A stretch of DNA of 51,889 nt from contig NZ_JAECZA010000281.1 of the NCBI RefSeq assembly GCF_016056275.1, positions 1-51,889 on the forward strand, read 5' to 3'. This DNA comes from Dendronalium phyllosphericum CENA369 (GTDB lineage Bacteria; Cyanobacteriota; Cyanobacteriia; Cyanobacteriales; Nostocaceae). How positions within the stretch are numbered: position 1 is the first letter of the stretch; every line of letters begins with the position of its first letter. This document shows positions 45,237 through 51,889 of this stretch, piece after piece. Both the position numbers and the translations under genes were made by a program. The notes beneath the pieces were generated by a model. The model was not told where the DNA came from. It saw nothing but the letters and a program-made list of their open reading frames with translations, and did not search any database.

Positions 45237-46111
45237 CGACTTGTAGACTCCGTAATCTTCTGTTTTTCAACTTCCTGCTCGTGGAGGAGAAACCAGTAGA
45301 ATAATCCAAATATGAGTACTGTAATAATCCCGAATACAGAAGAACCACCTCCCACATGCCAGTAATGAAATGTTGGTTGGTGTTGTTGTGCTGCGATCGC
45401 AGCTAAAATGGCGATGCGTACTCCATTTACAATAAATGCGATTAGAACAGCCACAATAGGTACTAATATTCTTCTTTTCGGTTTAGGAGGAAACATGAAT
45501 AAACCAATTACAGCTAGTGTCAGAAGATGGCACATCCATTCTAAACCCGCACATTCACCAGCAACTTGGATACCACCTGTTGGCAGATTAATATAGTTAT
45601 TTTGCAGAGACACTTCAAACCCCGTATACCAAAGCAGTAGGGTTGAGTATTTGGCAGTTAGAAGGGCCAAAGGTGTAATATCAATAAAAGATAAAATCGC
45701 CGCCTTCGGAACGCCAAGGAAAAACAAAATTGTTAGTTCTTGCCAAAATTGCTTGAATCCTTTTAGTCCAGAAGCAAGCAGGCTAACACCAATAGCTGAA
45801 ATAAACGGTGCTATGTGAAGAAATGTTTTCAGCCATTTTCCGTGGGTTAAATTAGCACTTTGCCAAAGTATAAAAATAATCAACGCAATCCCTAAAAGAC
45901 TGGGAAAAAGTCCACTTTCTAAAGTCAGTTTATGGCGTTTTTCTCCCAGTGTAGAGGCTACAGCAAATAAGCATAAAACATATATACCCAAATAGGAATC
46001 ATCTCCAGTTCTCCATACTAGAGTTAGGAGAATTGCAATCAAGCCTCCTATTATTCCTAATAGCCAGAATTGCGGATTATTCAATGGTTTAGTTGCATTA
46101 GTAGCTTTCAT
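45233..46111 (-). CDS. Cyanoexosortase (exosortase/archaeosortase-family transpeptidase)
   Basis: A 292-residue integral membrane protein with about eight transmembrane helices. The catalytic triad of exosortases is visible: Cys187 in AGECAGLEWM, Arg232 in IVNGVRIAIL and His252 in FHYWHVGGGSSVFG. Exosortases recognise a C-terminal PEP-type sorting signal and process or anchor exported proteins. It is followed by a coupled 85-residue membrane protein and an HpsJ-like protein, an arrangement typical of cyanobacterial exosortase loci. No PEP-CTERM substrate is encoded in this window. Which cyanoexosortase subtype (A, B or C) is not certain. Confidence 0.85.
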   Translation of the reverse strand: MKATNATKPLNNPQFWLLGIIGGLIAILLTLVWRTGDDSYLGIYVLCLFAVASTLGEKRHKLTLESGLFPSLLGIALIIFILWQSANLTHGKWLKTFLHIAPFISAIGVSLLASGLKGFKQFWQELTILFFLGVPKAAILSFIDITPLALLTAKYSTLLLWYTGFEVSLQNNYINLPTGGIQVAGECAGLEWMCHLLTLAVIGLFMFPPKPKRRILVPIVAVLIAFIVNGVRIAILAAIAAQQHQPTFHYWHVGGGSSVFGIITVLIFGLFYWFLLHEQEVEKQKITESTSR

Positions 46112-46587
46112 GTAGATTTACTCGGACTGAAATCCTAACGAAAAATGGACTTTAGTGCAAATTTTTTCGAGTAACGAAATTTTAAGGCGATTGGAATGAT
46201 GTCTAACGATAAGCCACCTTGTAGCTACACTCAACCTGCGTATAACCAAGTTACCTACAGTTTTATACTTCGCTTTCAACTTGTTGCTACTGGCAAGGTT
46301 ATCAGTAATTTTTCTGTAAAACAACAGTAATCAGTGTTACTGGTTAAGTAATTATAATCAACTAGTTTAAGTAAATTTTAATAGAATCTTTAATATCATT
46401 ATCTTGGTAAATTTATTTTTAATATCATTCAAAGCTAGATTTTACCAGCTTTACAACCAAAGAATGGATATGTACTTATATGAAAATTATGTAAATTTGC
46501 TTTTGGATAACAAAAATACTTATAGTAATTGATACGTAAATCCTATTCTATTTTTGTATCGAAATGAAATATTTTTGCATAAAAAAT
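46112..46587. other. Intergenic region upstream of the exosortase gene
   Basis: About 470 bp of AT-rich DNA. A 68-codon frame at 46118-46324 on the minus strand ends 7 bp before the exosortase start, but lacks a ribosome binding site and looks compositionally random, so I do not call it. Promoter elements were not clear. Confidence 0.35.
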
Positions 46588-46606
46588 AGGTGGGCAATGC
46601 CCACCT
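46588..46606 (-). terminator. Terminator after the anchor-protein gene
   Basis: AGGTGGGCA and TGCCCACCT form a near-perfect palindrome with one central base, followed on the minus strand by ATTTTTTA. It lies about 28 bp after the stop of the gene at 46634. Confidence 0.9.
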
Positions 46607-46633
46607 GATGCCTTAACGCTCTGGATTAAAAAT

Positions 46634-47155
46634 TTACTTACGGCTACCCAACCATTTAGCCGCTGCAATCCCGATAATACCTGCCACTACAGGATTGCTG
46701 AGGAATTTAATAATGCCTGGTTGCTCTGCTAACACTTCACGGAAAATGTCAGGGTGGTTGTGATAAGCAAAGGAGGCAAGTTTGCTAACATCATCAGCAC
46801 TCATACGGCTGGCGTGATGGGTAGACAGACCAAGCTGTTGCTCTAGATGTCGCTCGTCCAATCCTCTGGATTTTAAGTGTTTGAAGAAAGAACGTGCGAC
46901 ATCGTCTCGTTCGTTTGGTTTAATTTGAGCGATCGCTTTTTGTAATTCCGGCTCCATTTGGCTGGTCGGAATTTTTTCTGGATGTACAGACCGACCGAAC
47001 AGTTGTCGCCGTTGATCGGTTGTTGTGCGTTGGGCAAAGTCGTCAAAGTTTTCATATTCGGTAGTTGAATCCGATCTCGTATCATCTAGAGATTCAACAT
47101 TTCCTTCAGCCAAATCTTTCATTATTTGGCGTTTGTACTCTTCGCTGCTTGTCAC
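46634..47155 (-). CDS. C-terminal-anchored protein of unknown function
   Basis: About 173 residues. The N-terminal half is acidic and polar, the middle is helical (SFFKHLKSRGLDERHLEQQL, then LGLSTHHASRMSADDVSKLA), and the final 22 residues (VVAGIIGIAAAKWLGSRK) form a hydrophobic tail suited to membrane insertion. I start at GTG 47155, eight bases after AAGGAG; a GTG at 47176 would overlap that site. Not a recognised family. It is probably one of several stress- or envelope-related single genes in this region. Confidence 0.6.
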   Translation of the reverse strand: MTSSEEYKRQIMKDLAEGNVESLDDTRSDSTTEYENFDDFAQRTTTDQRRQLFGRSVHPEKIPTSQMEPELQKAIAQIKPNERDDVARSFFKHLKSRGLDERHLEQQLGLSTHHASRMSADDVSKLASFAYHNHPDIFREVLAEQPGIIKFLSNPVVAGIIGIAAAKWLGSRK

Positions 47156-47257
47156 TTTACTTCTCTCCTTACTCACGTCAGATTTTTTAACAACCTGACA
47201 ATCACTATGCTCTTATTCCAGACTTGCTATCATCAAACTTATATGCGAATTCAGTCA

Positions 47258-47698
47258 TTAAGTGTACTGAACTTGGTTAGTTTGAACGTCATATTTAGCA
47301 GTCAAAATCAATTTTTTATCAGGCCCGTAAACCAAAACGGTTAAGTCTTGATTGGGAAAGTTTTTGCGAAAACCTTGTGCCAAAGATTTTGCTAAAGGTT
47401 TTACCTCATTAGGACGCACTTGAGGAGAAATAACTATTCCTAGCTTATTGTTGTCACGTACATATGCATCCTTAACTAATCCTTGAGATGTTTGCACAAC
47501 CCAGGTTCCAAAACTTTGCCCTGATGGGGTATTACCTCGTTCTAGTTGTGAATAAGTTACATCCCGACCGATCGCTGGTGGAGCAGTTGTACGGTCAGCT
47601 TGTGTTAAAGTGTTACTACCACAAGCGGTACTAATCATTAGCACCAAAATTAATACAAAAGTCGTCGCTATTTTGCGACTCTGCTCAAGCAGAATCAT
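47258..47698 (-). CDS. Putative lipoprotein
   Basis: A 146-residue protein with a lipoprotein signal: basic start, hydrophobic FVLILVLMISTAC and lipobox Cys26, followed by GSNTLTQADR. The mature part is about 120 residues of mixed alpha/beta character (GTWVVQTSQGLVKDAYVRDN; VRPNEVKPLAKSLAQGFRKN). No enzyme motif is seen. Translation is expected to be strong, since AGGAGG lies six bases before ATG 47698. Likely in the periplasm or outer membrane; role unknown. Confidence 0.7.
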   Translation of the reverse strand: MILLEQSRKIATTFVLILVLMISTACGSNTLTQADRTTAPPAIGRDVTYSQLERGNTPSGQSFGTWVVQTSQGLVKDAYVRDNNKLGIVISPQVRPNEVKPLAKSLAQGFRKNFPNQDLTVLVYGPDKKLILTAKYDVQTNQVQYT

Positions 47699-47882
47699 TG
47701 TTCGCCTCCTACATAATAAAACATTTGCTAGATAAGCAATTCAATTGAAGTGAGATGAATTGCTCGAAACTTACATCTAGAAAAAAGTCTAAAAGATTAT
47801 TAATTCCCTGTCAGAATTATTAAGTTTAATAATATAAGTGCGTCACACTTAATAAATTGTATACTTCGGAAATTCTAAAAAG

Positions 47883-47922
47883 AACCCCTATCTTCCCTTA
47901 TTAAATGGGAATGAAAGGGGTT
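47883..47922 (-). terminator. Terminator after the CsbD-like gene
   Basis: AACCCCT (47883-47889) pairs with AGGGGTT (47916-47922), and TTCCC with GGGAA inside. On the minus strand CTTTTTAG follows. It lies about 80 bp beyond the CsbD-like stop codon. Confidence 0.7.
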
Positions 47923-48000
47923 AAGCCGAATCACTTCTTGTTTTTGCAAAATCAGACATCCCCAGTTATGTCAATAATTTGCAAATAGGGTACATTCTAA

Positions 48001-48183
48001 TTAATCGAGTTTTTTCTTGACGCTATCTTTGACATCTTCGATGCCGTGACGTACTTCGCTTTCAGCTTGTTTTGCTTTACCTTCAGCTTTGTCTTCGGGA
48101 TCTCCGGTAATATTTCCTAAAGCTTCTTGAGCCTTACCTTCTATATTTTTAGCAGCAGCTTTAGCGCGATCTTCTGTACTCAT
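48001..48183 (-). CDS. CsbD-family stress protein
   Basis: A 60-residue, highly charged, Lys/Glu/Ala-rich protein of the CsbD family, which is linked to general stress responses and probably partly unfolded. The family pattern KNIEGKAQEALGNITGDPED KAEGKAKQAE is clear with the usual spacing. AGGAG eight bases before ATG 48183 supports the start. It is followed by a terminator at 47883-47922. The exact molecular role of CsbD proteins is not known. Confidence 0.92.
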   Translation of the reverse strand: MSTEDRAKAAAKNIEGKAQEALGNITGDPEDKAEGKAKQAESEVRHGIEDVKDSVKKKLD

Positions 48184-48620
48184 TTTATACTCCTAAATTT
48201 TCTAAAAACTAAATTTCAAAGCTGTTGATTATTAATTAACTTTGAAACAGTTTGTTATTACATTTATAAGGTAACTTAAGATTATTGCTAAAGCCTTCCA
48301 CCTGAAGATACATTATTAACCTATATAAAAAGAAAGAGGAAAAAGCTAGTTTAGTTATCTCTGTCGATAAAATAATGTTGTCATGAAGAGATTAGCGTAC
48401 TCAAGCTAAATAAATAAGGTTGTGTCATCAAAAAAAGTTGTTTTCCACAAAGAGGAAACTTCAACACTAAGATTTATCCTGTTTATCACAAACTCAATCT
48501 AGCCAAAAAATATTTATCTTGTTAGAGTGCGTTATTTTATTAATTTTTCTCTCATAGTTGATAAATTAGAATTCGTTTGTATCTAAGAAATGAAGGTCTA
48601 TTTATAACTACTTAAATAAA
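48184..48620. other. Intergenic region upstream of the CsbD-like gene
   Basis: About 437 bp, strongly AT-rich, without ORFs of note. It contains the promoter for the CsbD-like gene and the terminator region of the next gene. No operator-like palindrome was identified. Confidence 0.35.
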
Positions 48621-48649
48621 AAACCCAGGTTCATTTAGAACCTGGGTTT
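48621..48649 (-). terminator. Terminator after the RPI-repeat protein gene
   Basis: AAACCCAGGTTC (48621-48632) pairs perfectly with GAACCTGGGTTT (48638-48649) around a 5-nt loop, with T-rich DNA on both sides. It lies 26 bp after the stop codon at 48675. Confidence 0.9.
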
Positions 48650-48674
48650 TTATTTATCTTAATTATTTCTCGAT

Positions 48675-49145
48675 CTAATCTAGAAAACCCATTAGATTGG
48701 TAGAATCATCTATATTATTTGATGCTACTGGACGGTTACCGAACACTGAATAGCTTTCAGAGACTACGAGCGAACTTGAGGAAATTGGACGAACACCAGA
48801 TGAGCTAATACTGTCAACAATTTGGAATGTATTAGCACCAATAGGACGAAGACCAGCTTCGTTAATTGTCTCAACTACTTGCAAATGACTAGTACTGATT
48901 GGACGAAGACCAGCTTCATTGATTGTCTCAGCAATTTCTAAGTCACTGTTGGCAATAGGACGCACCCCAGAAATAACGAGTTTACCACTATTCTCTTGCA
49001 CCGATCCATCGGTATCTTGCTCAATTTTATTTGTATTCAAATTAGAACCCTGATTATTTTTTTCAACTTCCACTGTTGTTTCTCCTTTAAGCTTGGCTCG
49101 CCTTTGCCGAGGACTGATTGCTTTACCAGTACCGCTAACGCTCAT
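48675..49145 (-). CDS. Protein with five 20-residue G-x-RPI repeats
   Basis: A 156-residue protein. After a basic start (SPRQRRAKLKGE) and an Asn/Gln-rich linker, about five repeats of 19-20 residues follow, each starting with G-[VLN]-R-P-[IV] and continuing SxxLxVxETIxxx: GVRPIANSDLEIAETI, GLRPISTSHLQVVETI, GLRPIGANTFQIVDSI, GVRPISSSSLVVSESY and GNRPVASNN. No signal peptide or catalytic motif is seen. I start at ATG 49145 after AGAGGTG; a TTG at 49151 is possible. Function unknown; similar repeats are likely to be found in other filamentous cyanobacteria. Confidence 0.65.
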   Translation of the reverse strand: MSVSGTGKAISPRQRRAKLKGETTVEVEKNNQGSNLNTNKIEQDTDGSVQENSGKLVISGVRPIANSDLEIAETINEAGLRPISTSHLQVVETINEAGLRPIGANTFQIVDSISSSGVRPISSSSLVVSESYSVFGNRPVASNNIDDSTNLMGFLD

Positions 49146-49394
49146 AACCAAACACCTCTGGATTTATTAACTGAATTTTACAATAATTAAGGAAAGATTT
49201 TATTTTTCCAATATATGAAAGTTTAACCTTAAATAACCTTGCATAGGTATAAAAATCTTCAAATTTTACACATAAGTAAACCTTAATTGTAAAATTTTAT
49301 AAATAAATATTGCTATTTATTGGTTTTAACATTTGCACTTACTGAGTGCAGATTGGTTCGTTAACATGGGATAGGGTATTTCCAGCAAAACTGT

Positions 49395-51392
49395 ATGACA
49401 GAATTTGGTCTTCAAGCTCCCTTTCAGCCTACAGGCGATCAACCACAAGCGATCGCCCAACTAACTGCAAGTATCCAAGCAGGGAATCGTTACCAAACTT
49501 TACTGGGAGCTACAGGAACGGGTAAGACATTTTCAGTAGCAGCAGTAATTGAGAAAGTTGGTAAGCCGACATTGGTATTGGCGCATAATAAAACCCTCGC
49601 CGCACAGCTTTGTAACGAGTTGCGAGAGTTCTTCCCCAAGAACGCAGTTGAGTATTTCGTTAGTTACTACGACTATTATCAGCCAGAAGCGTACATTCCA
49701 GTTAGCGATACTTATATTGAAAAAACAGCTTCGATTAATGATGAAATAGATATGTTGCGGCATTCAGCGACGCGATCGCTTTTTGAACGCCGCGATGTTA
49801 TAGTCGTTGCTTCCATTAGCTGTATTTACGGTTTGGGAACTCCCGCAGAATATCTTAAAGCTGCGATTCCCCTACAAATAGGTATGGAAGTTAATCAACG
49901 CCAAGTTTTGCGAGATTTGACATCTGTGCAGTATAGCCGCAACGATATAGAAATGGGTCGAGGACGTTTTCGCGTCCGAGGTGATGTTTTAGAAATAGGC
50001 CCGGCATACGAAGATAGAATTATTCGGGTTGAATTTTTTGGTGATGAAATTGACGCGATTCGCTATATCGATCCGGTGACTGGTGAAATTCTCAACAGTT
50101 TGGAAGCAGTACATATCTATCCGGCGCGTCACTTTGTCACTCCTGAAGAACGGTTAGAAGAAGCTTGTAATGATATTGCAGCTGAATTAAAACAGCGAAA
50201 GGCAGAATTAGAAGCAGATGGAAAATTATTAGAAGCACAACGCATAGATCAGCGCACGCGCTACGATTTAGAAATGTTACGCGAAGTAGGTTATTGCAAT
50301 GGCGTAGAAAACTATTCTCGTCATTTAGCAGGTAGACAAGCCGGAGAACCACCAGAATGTTTAATTGATTATTTCCCTAAAGATTGGCTTTTAGTCATAG
50401 ATGAATCTCACGTTACTGTACCTCAAATTCGCGGGATGTATAACGGCGACCAAGCCAGGAAAAAAGTTTTAATTGAGCATGGATTTCGCCTTCCCAGTGC
50501 TGCTGATAACCGTCCTTTAAAAGCAGAAGAATTCTGGCAAAAGGTGAATCAGTGTATTTTTGTTTCCGCTACACCAGGAAATTGGGAATTAGAAGTTTCT
50601 GAAGATCGTGTAGTTGAGCAAGTGATTCGACCAACAGGCGTAATTGACCCAGAAATTTCTGTGCGTCCTACAGAAGGACAAATTGATGATTTGTTAGGAG
50701 AAATCAAAGATAGAGTTGACCGCCACGAACGAGTTTTGATTACCACATTAACTAAACGGATGGCGGAAGATTTGACCGAGTATTTGCAAGACAATAGTAT
50801 TCGGGTGCGATATTTGCATTCAGAAATTAATTCCATTCAACGCATTGAAATTTTGCAAGAATTGCGCGAAGGTAATTTTGATGTGTTGGTGGGAGTAAAC
50901 TTGTTGCGGGAAGGTTTGGATTTACCGGAAGTTTCTTTAGTAGCAATTATGGATGCAGATAAAGAAGGTTTCTTGCGAGCCGAGCGTTCTTTAATTCAAA
51001 CTATTGGTAGAGCAGCACGTCACGTCAATGGACAGGCAATTATGTATGCTGATAATCTGACGGACAGCATGATTAAAGCCATTGATGAAACAGATAGACG
51101 GCGTGGGATTCAGACGGCATACAATAAAATGCATGGAATTACACCGCAACCGATTATTAAAAAATCGAGTAATGCGATTTTGTCTTTCTTAGAAGTATCG
51201 CGGCGGTTGAATGCAACTGATTTGAAAACTGTAGACGAACATATAGATGAATTGCCGTTAGAAGAGATTCCCGGATTGATTGGTAAACTTGAAGAACAGA
51301 TGAGAGATGCAGCGAAGAAATTAGAATTTGAAGAGGCTGCAAAATTCCGCGATCGCATTAAGCATCTGCGAGATAAGATGCTGGGACACTAA
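49395..51392 (+). CDS. uvrB: UvrB, excinuclease ABC subunit B
   Basis: A 665-residue DNA repair helicase-like protein that verifies damage after UvrA loading and recruits UvrC. Walker A is GATGTGKT (about 38-45), the beta-hairpin region is [12 protein letters not shown], the DExx box is [11 protein letters not shown], motif VI is [12 protein letters not shown], and the C-terminal UVR motif ([20 protein letters not shown]) for UvrC contact is present. Length is normal. ATG 49395 gives the conserved [20 protein letters not shown] start. It is a single gene by spacing. Confidence 0.97.
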   Translation: MTEFGLQAPFQPTGDQPQAIAQLTASIQAGNRYQTLLGATGTGKTFSVAAVIEKVGKPTLVLAHNKTLAAQLCNELREFFPKNAVEYFVSYYDYYQPEAYIPVSDTYIEKTASINDEIDMLRHSATRSLFERRDVIVVASISCIYGLGTPAEYLKAAIPLQIGMEVNQRQVLRDLTSVQYSRNDIEMGRGRFRVRGDVLEIGPAYEDRIIRVEFFGDEIDAIRYIDPVTGEILNSLEAVHIYPARHFVTPEERLEEACNDIAAELKQRKAELEADGKLLEAQRIDQRTRYDLEMLREVGYCNGVENYSRHLAGRQAGEPPECLIDYFPKDWLLVIDESHVTVPQIRGMYNGDQARKKVLIEHGFRLPSAADNRPLKAEEFWQKVNQCIFVSATPGNWELEVSEDRVVEQVIRPTGVIDPEISVRPTEGQIDDLLGEIKDRVDRHERVLITTLTKRMAEDLTEYLQDNSIRVRYLHSEINSIQRIEILQELREGNFDVLVGVNLLREGLDLPEVSLVAIMDADKEGFLRAERSLIQTIGRAARHVNGQAIMYADNLTDSMIKAIDETDRRRGIQTAYNKMHGITPQPIIKKSSNAILSFLEVSRRLNATDLKTVDEHIDELPLEEIPGLIGKLEEQMRDAAKKLEFEEAAKFRDRIKHLRDKMLGH

Positions 51393-51452
51393 CCTCAACT
51401 TTATCCAAAATCTTTAAGTTTTGCTAGTTTGTAGTCAGCACTTCAGTGCTAT

Positions 51453-51698
51453 TCAAGCTACATCATTAAACGGAAGTTGAGGAATTTGATTATAAACTTC
51501 TGGATTTTCTTCAAGAGCTTGACGTAAATCGTATTGCGTTTGTAAATTCAACCAAAACTGAGCGCTGTTGCCAAAATAGCGGGATAGACGTAAGGCTGTA
51601 TCTGCTGTAATACTGCGCTTTCTTTGTAAAATTTCGCTAATGCGTGTTTGGGTTACACCTATATCTTTGCTTAATCGATAAGGTGTGATGTTTACCCC
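51453..51698 (-). pseudogene. HigA-like antitoxin gene truncated by an insertion sequence
   Basis: The minus strand encodes about 81 residues in one open frame up to the junction: GVNITPYRLSKDIGVTQTRI, then SEILQRKRSITADTALRLSR and YFGNSAQFWLNLQTQYDLRQ, a Cro/C1-type helix-turn-helix typical of HigA antitoxins. The usual N-terminal 20-25 residues (around HPGEILLEEFL) are missing, because at about 51698 the sequence changes to the end of a transposable element. No toxin gene is seen in the window; it would lie beyond the insertion. Confidence 0.8.
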
Positions 51699-51889
51699 TC
51701 TTCTGTCACTTTCCGGATAGAATGAATAGAATAAAGGAAAAATAGAACTCTACAAGGTAAGTAGAGCAATGGATGTAGAATTACAAATCCTGAAACATCT
51801 GCCAAGGGATGCCCAGCCAACAGTTGCGCTCGTAGATGCATATTGTGCAGAGTACAAAGACCTGTTTAAAGAAGTAAGAAATTATGAAT
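51699..51889 (+). mobile_element. Insertion sequence, IS701-like, left part only
   Basis: The element begins at about 51699 (within a few bases) right at the point where the antitoxin reading frame loses its family match, starting with TCTTCTGTCACTTTCCGG. It carries a transposase gene from 51769 and continues past the window. The terminal inverted repeat and target duplication cannot be checked because the other end is not included. Confidence 0.7.
51769..51889 (+). CDS. IS701-family transposase, 5' part
   Basis: From ATG 51769 the visible 40 residues read MDVELQILKHLPRDAQPTVA and then LVDAYCAEYKDLFKEVRNYE, closely resembling the N-terminus of IS701-family DDE transposases found in many filamentous cyanobacteria. 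The frame is open to the window end. TACAAGGTAAG lies upstream as a weak ribosome binding site. The catalytic DDE residues are outside the window. Confidence 0.75.
   Translation, partial: MDVELQILKHLPRDAQPTVALVDAYCAEYKDLFKEVRNYE

Noticed and set aside
46118-46324. 68-codon frame just upstream of the exosortase gene
   Set aside because: No ribosome binding site and no recognisable pattern; its composition resembles the flanking non-coding DNA.

Overview
The window looks like a chromosomal segment of a filamentous, probably heterocyst-forming (Nostocales-type) cyanobacterium. The evidence is the abundance of the HIP1 octamer GCGATCGC in and between genes, runs of the short repeat GTCAGTTGTCAGTTG, several families of palindromic intergenic repeats, and cyanobacterial gene types such as an exosortase next to an HpsJ-like gene. 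No rRNA, tRNA or CRISPR array was seen. All assignments are from reading motifs; no database search was run.

Layout. 1-608: repeats and a decayed fragment. 609-3988 (+): complete elemental-iron uptake operon efeU-efeO-efeB. 4243-6822 (-): two tandem paralogous small GTPases with hydrophobic C-termini. 6954-8702 (-): recN. 9035-11986 (-): pterin carbinolamine dehydratase, a double-glycine leader peptide, a cupin and an alpha/beta hydrolase, separated by repeats. 12282-14306 (-): PAS-GAF histidine kinase. 15262-23361 (+): the most unusual block, a dynamin-like GTPase, a remnant of a DUF2887-type gene, a 1134-residue Hsp70/actin-fold ATPase and an unrecognised 366-residue protein. 23410-30145: small envelope, stress and cell-wall genes, including a divergent pair made of an L,D-transpeptidase-like protein and a lysozyme-like protein. 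30296-34885 (-): an NAD biosynthesis cluster pncB-nadD-nrtR-nadE with a 21-bp palindrome over its promoter. 35399-35551 (+): a 50-residue protein. 36074-39565: LCP cell-wall ligase, a membrane protein and an AI-2E-type permease. 39665-43043 (-): a lipoprotein serpin beside a secreted subtilase. 43253-43960 (+): rpe. 44126-46111 (-): a cyanoexosortase operon. 46634-49145 (-): small stress or envelope proteins, each followed by a clear terminator. 49395-51392 (+): uvrB. 51453-51889: a HigA-like antitoxin gene cut by an IS701-like insertion sequence that runs off the window.

How genes work together. EfeU, EfeO and EfeB form one iron importer. PncB, NadD and NadE catalyse the three consecutive steps from nicotinate to NAD, and the Nudix-HTH protein between them is the likely repressor. 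The GTPase/Hsp70-like/unknown trio is co-oriented and may act as one NTP-driven machine; this is the best candidate for an undescribed system. A recurring theme is repeat DNA invading genes in frame (histidine kinase, the membrane protein at 37787, the PncB tail) and repeats inserting into other repeats.
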